A DNA stretch of 14,456 nucleotides, taken from assembly GCA_037074765.1 (NCBI GenBank), contig JBAMDO010000476.1, positions 1 to 14,456 on the forward strand, given 5' to 3'. The notes beneath the pieces are model-generated. The model worked only from the letters and a program-made list of their open reading frames with translations, did no database searches and was not told the origin of the DNA. A program made the translations under genes and the position numbers. This DNA is from Mansonella perstans (lineage: Eukaryota > Nematoda > Chromadorea > Rhabditida > Onchocercidae). Shown here one piece after another: positions 1 to 9,800 of the stretch (position 1 is the stretch's first letter; the number at the start of each line of letters is the position of its first letter).

Positions 1-345
1 AACTTTATGATTAGAATTCTAAAAATAAATTTCTAATAGTTCAAAATTTAGAGATCACTGGGTACAAATTATAAAATTGAAAGAAAAATTGGGAAAAAAA
101 TGATTGCGATTTAAAATTTATAAACAAAATTCAACTAATTCAAAATATTTTTTTTACTAACACTCATTGCAATTTCTTATTTGTTAATTAATTAATTTTG
201 TCAGTTAATTAAAGCAGAAACTAGAAAGTTGCATTTTTTTCCGCTTGATTTTAACCACAAATCATAGAAGTCAGTAAACGAGGAAATTTTGATTAACCTA
301 AAACAGGTTAATATTTACACTTTCATGAAACTTTCATCTTTTCAG
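1..345. other. No gene seen; AT-rich sequence
   Basis: I see no convincing exon or RNA gene. The stretch is AT-rich, with TTAATTAA-type runs near 183-214 and a T-rich acceptor at its right edge leading into the exon at 346. Confidence 0.5.
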
Positions 346-2494
346 GTATTCATCATCCAGATTTAATATCAAAGATGTATTGTTTAACTGTATTAATTTT
401 AAAGTTAAACTAATTTCAAATTAGCTCTGTAAACTTTTTGAATTTTTATTTCAATCTCGATTAATGAAAAAACTTTGCAGGTTATCATAACAATTCCAGT
501 AGTACAGAGGATTTACCATCAAAAAATTCACCTCAACAGCTACCATTAGCCAACCAAGCGATGAATGATGTTGGTACGACATCAGCTATAAGGGTATTTT
601 TTTTTTTTTTTGATAATAAGGGGGAAGGGTAATTATCTTCATTTTGATGATGCCTCGAAAAAACTGTTGAAATTGGATCTTTTTTAAATACCTTCTAACT
701 AATTGAATTTTATTGAAATTTATAAAATCATTAAATTATACTGTTAAAGCATGCCAAAAGCATAAATACCTTTTCACACACACATACACACATACTTCAT
801 CTTCCTAATACATTGTGGAAACCCATATTTTTTCATTTCTATTTACTAATCGTTTTACATTTCCATTACGCTTATTATTACGCGTCTTACTTACGCAAAT
901 TAACATTAAATTCATTTTTTATTCCTATTAATTGCATGGAAATACTCAAGTTTGCCGTAACCGAATCAATTGTAATTTTCACTGCTAATCAAATTAGCAC
1001 TTGAAAAAGATAAAAACAAAGAAAAAAAACTGCTGAAAAATAGGAAATAAGAAAACAAATAATAAAAAAACAATTTCAAAATTGATTGAAAATTTTAATT
1101 TAACATTTTAATTATCAAATTGTTTTGCTGAGAAGTTAAAAAAAAGTGCTTAGGCGTTGCAATCAGTTTAAAAAAATTATTCTATAATTTTATAAAAATT
1201 TTTAACATACGATGCAAATTTGAAATCTGCAAATATTAGCAATAATAATTATTATATCTTAAAAACGTAATATTATATCTTAGAAAAGGATAAGTTGAAA
1301 TACTGGTTTTTGGATAACTATATGCTAGAATAGTTTTCTGTTTAAGATTAACACCACCCAATAGGTTAGTAATCCAGAATGAAATTTCAGAATTAATACT
1401 TCTAACAAATCAGTAATCCAGAATGAAAATTTTCGGTGCATTACATAAATATTATTGGCGCTTTTGATGAAATCAAATTCCTTCAATGTTAATTCAGAAT
1501 TTAGAATTTGAATATATATAAGTTTATTGAAAAGCATATAAAACTTGGCAATTAATTTTTTGCAAAAATTTAGAGCATCGACGAGATCGTACTTAAATTT
1601 TACAATGCAATACAAAGTTGCAGTGCACATGTTGTCGCGAAAGTCGCGAAAATTAAAATAAATTTTATACAAATTAAAATGGAATGCTTTCCATGATTCA
1701 TCAGTTATCTCATTCTTTTATTTGTCTGTTTTGCGTTCCTTAGATTTATTTCCCATTAAATTCCAATGTGTTTTTGCCCATATCTTTGTGTTCCGGTTAT
1801 ACAGGAAATTCCTTTCCTGCAATCACTTAGAATATTCATCCGAATTCTCATCCTACTCTTCTCATTGGATCTTATTACGATACTTATGTGTAATTGGGTC
1901 TTAACAGTCTCCGTTGTAAACCACTCCTATTTCTAGCACATGTAAACCTTGCTGTATTAAGCCATTCAATTCAATTCAATTCAATTCAGTCACGCTTGCA
2001 TTCATTTATTCATTCATTCGTTCGCTTTCATTCCATATTTTCAAATAAAAGTTGGGGTTTACAAACTGGCTTCTCGTCCTAACGCATCTTAGACCTCACA
2101 ATATTCGATCCAACCCGGCCTCTCGTCTTCAACTCAACACAACTTTCACGACACGTGTCACATTTTATTATCAAATATCTTAAATGATTTTTATCTATCT
2201 CTTCTGGTTTTATATTTCCATACAAACTCTCATCCTTTATTAATTTTAATAATTTTGGCAAAAACCAGAAATTACTAGCTGAAATCGATTAATAATTCTC
2301 AACTACAGAATGATTAAAGTACTGTAATTCGGTTACGGAATGATTAAAGTACTGTAGTTCTATTACAGAATTTTTTCTTTTTTTTAGAGAGCGAGTGGTT
2401 GGTTTCTTTTCAGGATCGTTCAACGGGAGAAAAGGTGAAGCGAAGTGTGCATAACGTAGTCTTAATTACTTTATTTGTAAATGACAATTACTAA
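346..2494 (+). CDS. Candidate 3' end of an unidentified Ser/Asn-rich protein gene (three exons)
   Basis: Three candidate exons, 346-389, 481-593 and 2414-2494, join in consistent phase. Exon one follows TTTTCAG and reads YSSSRFNIKDVLFN; exon two follows TTTGCAG and reads YHNNSSSTEDLPSKNSPQ and on to TTSAIR; exon three follows TTCTTTTCAG and reads DRSTGEKVKRSVHN, then a hydrophobic stretch to TAA at 2492-2494. The first exon begins mid-codon, so the gene would start outside the window. I recognise no domain. The middle exon is the best supported; the first and last depend mainly on splice sites and phase. The gene would converge on the copine gene. Confidence 0.4.
774..796. repeat. CA-rich microsatellite
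   Basis: A run of CACACA and CATACA units next to the T-rich start of the probable intron. Confidence 0.8.
1964..2036. repeat. TTCAA then TTCAT microsatellite
   Basis: About five perfect TTCAA units (1964-1987) are followed by an interrupted TTCATTCAT tract to about 2036. The change of motif inside one tract suggests slippage from a common pentamer or tetramer seed. Confidence 0.85.
2079..2278 (-). CDS. Possible exon or gene remnant of unknown protein
   Basis: An open frame follows a TTTCAG acceptor (exon start near 2278) and runs to TAG at 2079. It reads SNFWFLPKLLKLIKDESLYG, later EEIDKNHLRYLIIKCDTC and VELKTRGRVGSN. Composition is more protein-like and more GC-rich (ACG, CGG, GGC codons) than nearby shadow frames. 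No family is recognised and no upstream partner exon was found, so this could be a terminal exon, a decayed element or chance. Confidence 0.25.
2305..2370. repeat. 30-bp tandem duplication
   Basis: Units begin at 2305, 2335 and a truncated third at 2365, with the core GAATGATTAAAGTACTGTA. The two full copies differ at only a few positions, suggesting a recent duplication. Confidence 0.85.
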
Positions 2495-2671
2495 TTTAAT
2501 ACATTGTTACAGACTAATTCTATTTGTCTTTTGCATGTGATATATCATGGAATAAGTGAAGGGAAGGAACACTAGGGGTGATACGCGAAGAGTAAGCCCT
2601 GTGCTGTTCTTTAATGTAACTATCACTTTGCTTGCAACGAACGCCGGAGGTGAATTGATGGTCATCGTAGG

Positions 2672-2779
2672 CTAGACCACATCTGGTCTCATGGCCCAAA
2701 CGTCATCCAGGTAGATATCCGAGTACAAAGATGCCAGCAACTCTGCAAGGCTTTTAAATCTTTTTAAACACCTGTTCAT
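2672..2779 (-). CDS. Small open frame in a GC-richer block, unknown
   Basis: A 35-codon frame runs from ATG (2779) to TAG (2672). It reads MNRCLKRFKSLAELLASL and later YLDDVWAMRPDVV. The surrounding 2560-2760 block is visibly richer in GC than the rest of the window. The plus strand is also open here for about 38 codons (HRRLDHIWSHGPNVIQ), so the strand is not certain. It may be a terminal exon, a pseudogene scrap or a transposon remnant. Confidence 0.22.
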   Translation of the reverse strand: MNRCLKRFKSLAELLASLYSDIYLDDVWAMRPDVV

Positions 2780-3253
2780 CCCTTTTATTTTCAGTATTTG
2801 CTTTTTCTGAGATTGTATCAAATTATCAAAGCACAGTTCAGTTTCATTTGAAAAGCACTACCTGACATGAATCAAGAAATTTTTAATTCGAAAATTTGAG
2901 AACTTACAGATTCTGAAATTTCATTATCGATCTACATTAATGTCTGCTTGGCTTTTATTTTTCAAATTCAGTAAATGCAAAATAAATGTATTGCAAAAAA
3001 AAAGTGGAAACATCGAAGTGCTTTATTTCTTAGAAGCAAAACACAACAGCTGAAGAACAATGATTTTTTTAGCAAAAATAATACGAACAAAATATTAAAT
3101 CATATATTGATTAAAAATTCAAATAATTCTTATTGGGGAAATTTAAACTGAATGAGACATTGAAAGTAACCGAAGCAATAAGAAGATATTAAAAGAAATC
3201 ATTTAAAAGGATTGAATACAATGAATAATCATGGAATCAAAATTAACAAATTG

Positions 3254-3274
3254 TTTTTTTTTTTTTTTTTTTTT
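3254..3274. repeat. Poly-T tract of 21
   Basis: A homopolymer of 21 T followed by C and an A run, which could be the oligo-A trace of a reverse-strand retroposed insertion or simple slippage. Confidence 0.8.
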
Positions 3275-3578
3275 CAAAAAAAGGTATTATTTTAATTCAC
3301 GGAAAAATTCATCAAATATACTGGTAAGCTTTTTTTCCTGTCAAAAAAAAATAACTTTTTTTGTGTCATATTAAATTTGTTTATATCGAATAATTCCGTC
3401 AACAAAAAAAAGAAGAAACAATGCGATGGATTTTAAAAATTATTTTCAATTTTATGTTCCGAAAGTTCTTTGTATACAAATATATTTTTCATTAATGGCT
3501 TATGTACACAATCAAATTAATAATCTAACTATTCAATCATTCAGTCATTCAGTTAGTCAGTATGATGGCAATTATAGA

Positions 3579-3584
3579 TTTATT
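3579..3584 (-). terminator. Possible AATAAA polyadenylation signal for the copine gene
   Basis: A canonical hexamer on the minus strand about 210 nt past the copine stop. In DNA this AT-rich, chance occurrence is likely; an ATTAAA variant at 3638-3643 is closer to the stop. Confidence 0.3.
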
Positions 3585-3790
3585 GATCGGAATTGGAAAT
3601 TTTTATCAGAATTCCAAGATCAATTGTTAATTTTGTATTTAATTACCTATGTGAAAAAGCCAAAAAAAAATAATAACTAACGTAATCATTGATGACTGAA
3701 CTGTAAAGTTTGGATAATGTACAACAGTTGGTCTTAAAAAGTGATAACAGGACGATTAATTTCTATTTAAATACTGAGTTAAAGTTTAAT

Positions 3791-3888
3791 TTAGGAAGGC
3801 CTCGTTGAATCAATATGCATATTTTGTACTTCCTCACATGGCACTGTTGGTAGCATACGCCTTCTTGCTCGTGATGTTGTTTGTAAAT
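3791..3888 (-). CDS. Copine exon 15: C-terminal tail and stop
   Basis: Residues 559-590. Joined to exon 14 in phase it gives LQTTSRARRRMLPTVP and ends STRPS then TAA at 3793-3791. The tail lies outside the conserved domains, so support is only a clean acceptor (TTTTTAG), an exact phase match and coding-like composition. A very short alternative terminal exon exists at 4081-4103. Confidence 0.7.
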
Positions 3889-6800
3889 CTAAAAATATTT
3901 GTTTATTAATGATGAGAAGATTAAAATACAATTATAAATATTTAATTTTTAAATGAAATCATTTGATGATGATTAGAATCAATGATTGGCAATCCAATTA
4001 TTCTTGAATTGCCTGACCCCTGCTTAACTCTAAATCAATCAAACCAATGCTGGCTTGTTCATTCCAACCTCCATGCATTGTTAATGATAATGAGGGTGAT
4101 CAACTGGCATGTAGAGAAAAACAATACATCAATTATTAGCATTCTGATAGAAATAAGATAAAAAAATTCTGATATGATCTATTGAAATTTGTTTATTTAC
4201 AGTAATAAAATTATCTCAGGTAAGTTAATCCAATCATCAGCAATTAAGCATGCTTCTTTTTTGTATTTCAATTTTTGATTAAAATTTTTTTGTTCACACA
4301 TTTCTACTCCTTTTTTTCTACACCTTATCTCAAAAGCTTTTTGTCATTTTTATCTCATTTTACCAAGCTTTAATTATTTGAAATCTTAGTGAAATTTAGC
4401 TATCAGCATTTTTTTGAAAGATTATTTAGCAATACCTTAGTTTATTGGAAAAAATGAAAAAAGAACAAAAATAAATAAAATTAACTTTATGCTTAAAATT
4501 AAGTCTAAGAACAACAACAATCATACTTGAGTATTCTCGTTCTGTTTCTGACGCTTTTCGTTCTTCATCATATGAATCGGGACAAAATTGTTGCGGAAAT
4601 ATTCCTTTTGATTTCATATAACTTGTTAATTGTGCGGGTACCTGAAAAAAAATTAGATAAATTCATAACTTCAAATTTTTATAGAAACATCGAATCGAAG
4701 TACAAAAAAAAAGCACAAATTTCATATTTAATAAAAAGAATGAAAATTAATAAGCTTATAATTATAAGTTACTTTGATTTAAATATTTACTACGGAAAAA
4801 TTGTACTGCAATTATTTTTTAATGATACAATTTTCTTATTGCTGTAATTAATGGCAATTTTTTTCATAAGATCGATAATTTTTTCCAATTAATTAAATGC
4901 GAAATCATTCTTTTGATCACAAGTAATCATCTTACTTCCTGCAAAACTTCTTTAGCTAAGCGATATTTTGCTTCAATGAAATCTTCATCCGTTAAAATAC
5001 GATGTGGTGGCAGAAATTGTCGGAGTTGTACAAACTGTAAAAGAAAAATTCGAATTTAAACTTATGTCGGTAAGAAAACAAAAAAAGCATATCTACTATA
5101 ACTTTCAAAATAATATGAAATTTTTTATATAGGCGCATTTTATTCAGAATACGTCATTTCCATTTCTGATAACCATATCCTACAGTCTCCACATTCTACG
5201 TAGCTATAAGTCGGAATATTTTCACTAAAAGATCTTCAAATTGGCCCTAAACCTAAAAATTTTCTTAATAAAAGAATCCGACGTAAGAAGGCGCATTTAA
5301 GATGTGAACAGGCTTATGACTATTATAAAAAGGAACACCTAAAAATCGAGAATTAAAAACAGAATCAGCCATTAAATGATTAAATAATATAAAACCAATA
5401 AAAGTTGTTATAGAACCTAAAAAAGAAATGATTTGAAGCATAAAATATTTAATTAATAAAAACAATTTCTACTTCTTCTATCACAATATTTGTACTAAAT
5501 TAATTAAAAGTTTAAGTTAATATGAATATTTGATCAAATATTTAGAGAAGAGAATTTTGAAGCAATTACCTGAACAATATCACGCTTTGCATATTTACCA
5601 TTTACCTGTAACATTTGTCGATCGGAATCTAGCACTTTCATTTCACCAAAACTATCGTAACCAACGCCAACAATAATTATAGATAAAGGCAATGATGATG
5701 CCTTAAATTAATTATAATATAATATATTAATTAAAAATTTAAATCATTATTAGAGAGAATAGAAAAAACAAAAATCGTTTAAGATAAATTACTAAATTAA
5801 AAATTCAAAAATAAATTTACATTTTATAACCACAATTAATTGCAACAATTAGTTCACTTGGGTGATCTTATCAACAATAATTAGTTTATTTGGTGATCTT
5901 ATCAATTTGCTTGCAAAATTTACTTATTTCAAAACAACGAATAATCATTGCAAAATAAAATCATTCTTTTGATAGTTATAAAAATTCATAAAAAAGAAAA
6001 ATTAATTAATACCTTTACAATTTCTTCTTTTGCTCTATTCATATCATTGATAACACCATCAGTGATTATTAAAAGAACAGAATATTTACTACCATCTGGT
6101 GGTAATGAAGCTGCATGTCGTGCTGCATGCCGTAAAGTTGGTCCAAATTCTGTTGGTCCTGCCAATTCTATTTGATTTAAAGCATCACGATATGCATTTA
6201 ATAGGCCAGCTATTCCAATGCATTCTGGACTATTCATTGTCAAATTCTAAATTTTCAAAAAAATTTTAAATCTCGACAATTGCACTTTTTTCTTTTTCTC
6301 CTTTCACTTAATTCCTACTATACATCATCATCAATAAATTTTTATTTTCTTCATCTATCCAGCAGTATTTATCATTATTTTAATTGCAGTTGTTAATTTA
6401 TTTAATTAATTGTAGATATTAATTTAATTTAGTTATTAATTATGAAACTTTTTTTTTGCACAAATAAATTTTTTAGATTAAAATGTATTCGTTAGAATTT
6501 ATCAATTAATCATCATTTCGCCTATTTGTTAAAATTTTTTTCTAACAATCAGTAATTTTTTCTTTTTTGTAATAAGAATATTGTTGTTAAGAAAATTTTT
6601 GAATTAGTTAATGAAAAAATGAAAGCCAACAAAATACAAACTGAAAATTGAAATGTATAATTCAAGTGAAAACAATTTATAAAAGAAGTGCATTACTTTT
6701 TTTGCTTTTGCATTTTCTGTATTTCAAAATGAATGTTTACAACAAAGCAAAAGAAATTTTAATTGGGAAGAAAAAACATAAATTTTCTCAAAAAGTTTCT

Positions 6801-9800
6801 CAAATAAACTTTTGCTTCCCTAGTATTACTTATAATCAGCCTTTTTTTTTCCAGAAAAAAACAAAGCGGTAAATTCTCGATCGTTTCTGAAAAATTATTT
6901 AAAATTTCAACAAATTTTCATTTCCATTTTCAAATAACATAATGATATATAATTTGAGGAAAAATACCAAAGGAAAGTGAAAGTTGACACGATTATCGCC
7001 AGGTAAACGAGCACCAAAGCCGTATGCATAGAATAGTTGACTGTTGTTGTAGTGCTGACAAATTTCAGCAATTGCTTGAATAGCAATTTCATACTGACTG
7101 GAACTTTCATCATTAACATGATGTAGTGAAGCCATATTACCGGATGGTAAATTTGATTTCGTGAAATCAATTGCCACTGTAAATTCGAGTTCAGTTCTGA
7201 AAAAATTTTCATCAGGAATTTGCAATAATTGTTTGTTTTTCCTTTTTCAAGCATTTCTAATTACTCTTTTTGACTTTTTAAAATATTGTTTAGACCTAGT
7301 TTGTTCAAGTTTTAAAAGTAATCAAATTAAAATTTGAAATTTGTGGGAACCTTTTTTTCTTTTTTTATAAACAATATAAAATTAAATTTGAATAGTTTTT
7401 TTAATGCAACAATTCTCCATCCTTACACTTAAATGCTCAAAAAAAGAAAAGAATGACAAAAATTAATTTTCAAAAAATTATTTAAATCATCTTTTACCCG
7501 CCAGTTATGAAATCAAGAAACGTATAATCCATCCAGCAATACACTCGGTGAAAATGAAGTTGTCCAGAATCAACGTATTTTTTGCTTTTCTTCACTTTTT
7601 TCTGATTGATCAGCTAAAAAAAAAAATCATTTGTGGAATAGATAACAATCCATTTTTCGAATATTAATCCAAATTCTTAACTGAGCAAATTAAATTCTTC
7701 CTGAATAAATTTTATGGTTAAACAATTCATCAAAAAAAATAATATTGAGATTTCATGTCACAAAAGATGATTGTTTGAAGGTATAATTGAATTTAATGAA
7801 CTATTATATATACATGCAATGAACTTGATCTTCAACTAAAGTTGTCATAAAAATTTAGTGAGGAAAAGGAAAAGAATACAAACCTTTATGTTTTACCATA
7901 GCATGATGTTAGTACTGATAAAGAATCAACACTGTGTTAGTGCTGATAAATTAACACTATGCAAGTATTGATAAAGAATTAACATCATGTTAGTATTGAT
8001 AAAGAATTAACACTATATTATGTTAGCATTGATAATGAATTAACACTATATTAGTATCGTTAAAGAAATAACAGTGTGTGAGTATTGTTAAAGAATTAAC
8101 ACTATATTAATAAGGATTCAATAATAAATTAGCACTGATAAAGAATTAACACTGTGTTAGTACTGGTAAAGAATTCGCACTATGTTAGTGTTGATGACGA
8201 ATTAACACTATATTAGTGTTGATAAAAGAATGAACACTATGTCAGTATTGACAAAGAAATAACAGATTTTTCGGAATTGTTAGTATTGATAAGGAATTAA
8301 TACTATGTTAGTACTGATAAAGAATTAACATTGTGCTAGTATTGATAAAGAATTAACGCTATGTTATTATTGACAAAGAATTAATACTATGCTAGTGTTG
8401 ATAAAGAATCAACATTATATTAGTAATGATAAAGACTTAAAACTATACTAGTATTGATAAAGAATTAATACTACACTAGTATTGATAAAGAACACTATGT
8501 TAGTGTTGACAAAGAATTAACACTTCGATTTTTCGGAAGTGTTAGTATTGATAAAGAATTAAAACCATGTTAGTAATGATAAAGAATTAATACTGTGTTG
8601 GTATTGATAAAGAATTAACGCTATGTTATTATTGACAAAGAATTAATACTATGCTAGTGTTGATAACGAATCAATACTTTGTTCGTATTGATAAAGAATT
8701 AACACTGTTAATAAATAATTATACAAATATATTTGTGTTAGTATTGATAAAGAATTAGCACTTGGATTTTTCTAAATTTATTCAGAAAGTTAACTTTTAT
8801 ACAAATATATTCGAAACCATTATCTAAGATATTTCAAATGTTTTTGCAAATAAAATTCACAACAATCATTGCTGTTTAAAAATGATATCAGTTAATACAT
8901 GTAAATGAATATGGTTGAAATACTAACCGGTACGACGACATCTTCTTTGTTAAGCAACCTATTAACTGTTGTACGACAGCTACCAACCAAATCATGACTA
9001 AAATTGTTTGTAAAATATTTGAAGTTTTTTTTGAAAATCATTTACACTTAAAGCTATTTAAAATTTGAAATATTCAAAATACACATTTGCAACGATTACA
9101 AGACTTACTTTCCATCTTTATCCCAATCAAAGCATTCGACAAGAAATTCCCTAAAAATTATAATGTAAAAATTTTTGTTTTTTTTTTTTTACCTTGAATA
9201 TATTATTGAAATTACAGAAAAAAATTGTATAGTTAAAATTTGCGTATTAAACTTGCATAATTAAACAAACTTCATAATTAAAATTTTGAAATGGTTTACC
9301 GATCTTTATCACCGTAACAAAGTTGATCAATATGTATCTCAAATGGCTTCCATTTTGGATTTAAATTTTGCTCATGATAACGTGTACGGTATGCTAATTG
9401 ATATCTAAAATGCTTTTATTAAATTCAACTGAAATGCTCCATTAAATGATGATAGTGCACATTATCAACTGCTTCAATATCATACGATATAGCTTATTTT
9501 AAAATTTAACACATTTAAATACTTTCAGTCTCAGTGCTAAATAAATCACTCATCACATTACAATTTCAGCACTATATTGTTTATTAAGCAGTATAGAGAT
9601 ATTTGCATTAAAACAAAAGATATAAACAAGGATTCAAATCTTTTACCCAATAATAATAAATTGTTGAAATTAAGTCTTTCATTTCGAAAATTTTTTATTG
9701 TAATTAATGCTAGCATTAAAAAATAAATAGTTTAATTACTATAGAAAGCTAAAAATTATCATATTTTTCACCTTTTTGTTCATAGAGATCTTCATAACAA

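Larger units (their letters stand above)
594..2413. other. AT-rich probable intron
   Basis: If the three-exon model is right this is one intron of about 1.8 kb. It contains a T run at its start, a CA-rich tract (774-796), paired short repeats near 1367 and 1413, a TTCAA microsatellite, a minus-strand open frame (2079-2278) and a 30-bp duplication. The short open frames at 813-1004 and 1325-1672 have no recognisable protein features. Confidence 0.4.
2495..3790. other. Region between converging genes
   Basis: Lies between the proposed plus-strand stop and the copine stop. It contains a higher-GC block (about 2560-2760), a 21-T tract at 3254-3274 and AT-rich sequence. The plus-strand open frame at 3426-3680 looks like chance. 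Confidence 0.45.

Noticed and set aside
346..389. NK-type homeobox gene N-terminus, from the FNIKDVL resemblance to the FSVKDIL motif
   Set aside because: The match is only a few residues and no homeodomain exon was found in the window.
1325..1672. Minus-strand 115-codon frame
   Set aside because: Long for this AT content, but no motif, no splice context and Phe/Leu/Ile-rich composition typical of chance.
3426..3680. Plus-strand 84-codon frame
   Set aside because: No family resemblance; it ends in a Lys/Asn run from an A tract and lies downstream of the copine stop on the other strand.
4000..4090. Minus-strand frame with MHGGWNEQASIGLIDLE
   Set aside because: An upstream TGA and no acceptor in the right phase argue against an exon, although the patch is less AT-rich.
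4527..4847. Plus-strand 106-codon frame
   Set aside because: Overlaps copine exon 14 antisense and is Ile/Lys/Asn-rich low complexity, with no recognisable protein features.
5948..6175. Plus-strand open frame of 75 codons
   Set aside because: It is the antisense shadow of copine exon 11, whose minus-strand frame carries the IITDG VWA motif.
6907..7254. Second minus-strand frame over exon 10
   Set aside because: Out-of-frame shadow; the other frame encodes the MIDAS and YGFGARLP motifs.
7905..8775. CRISPR-like array
   Set aside because: Units are contiguous and degenerate with no unique spacers, and the locus is inside a eukaryotic intron.
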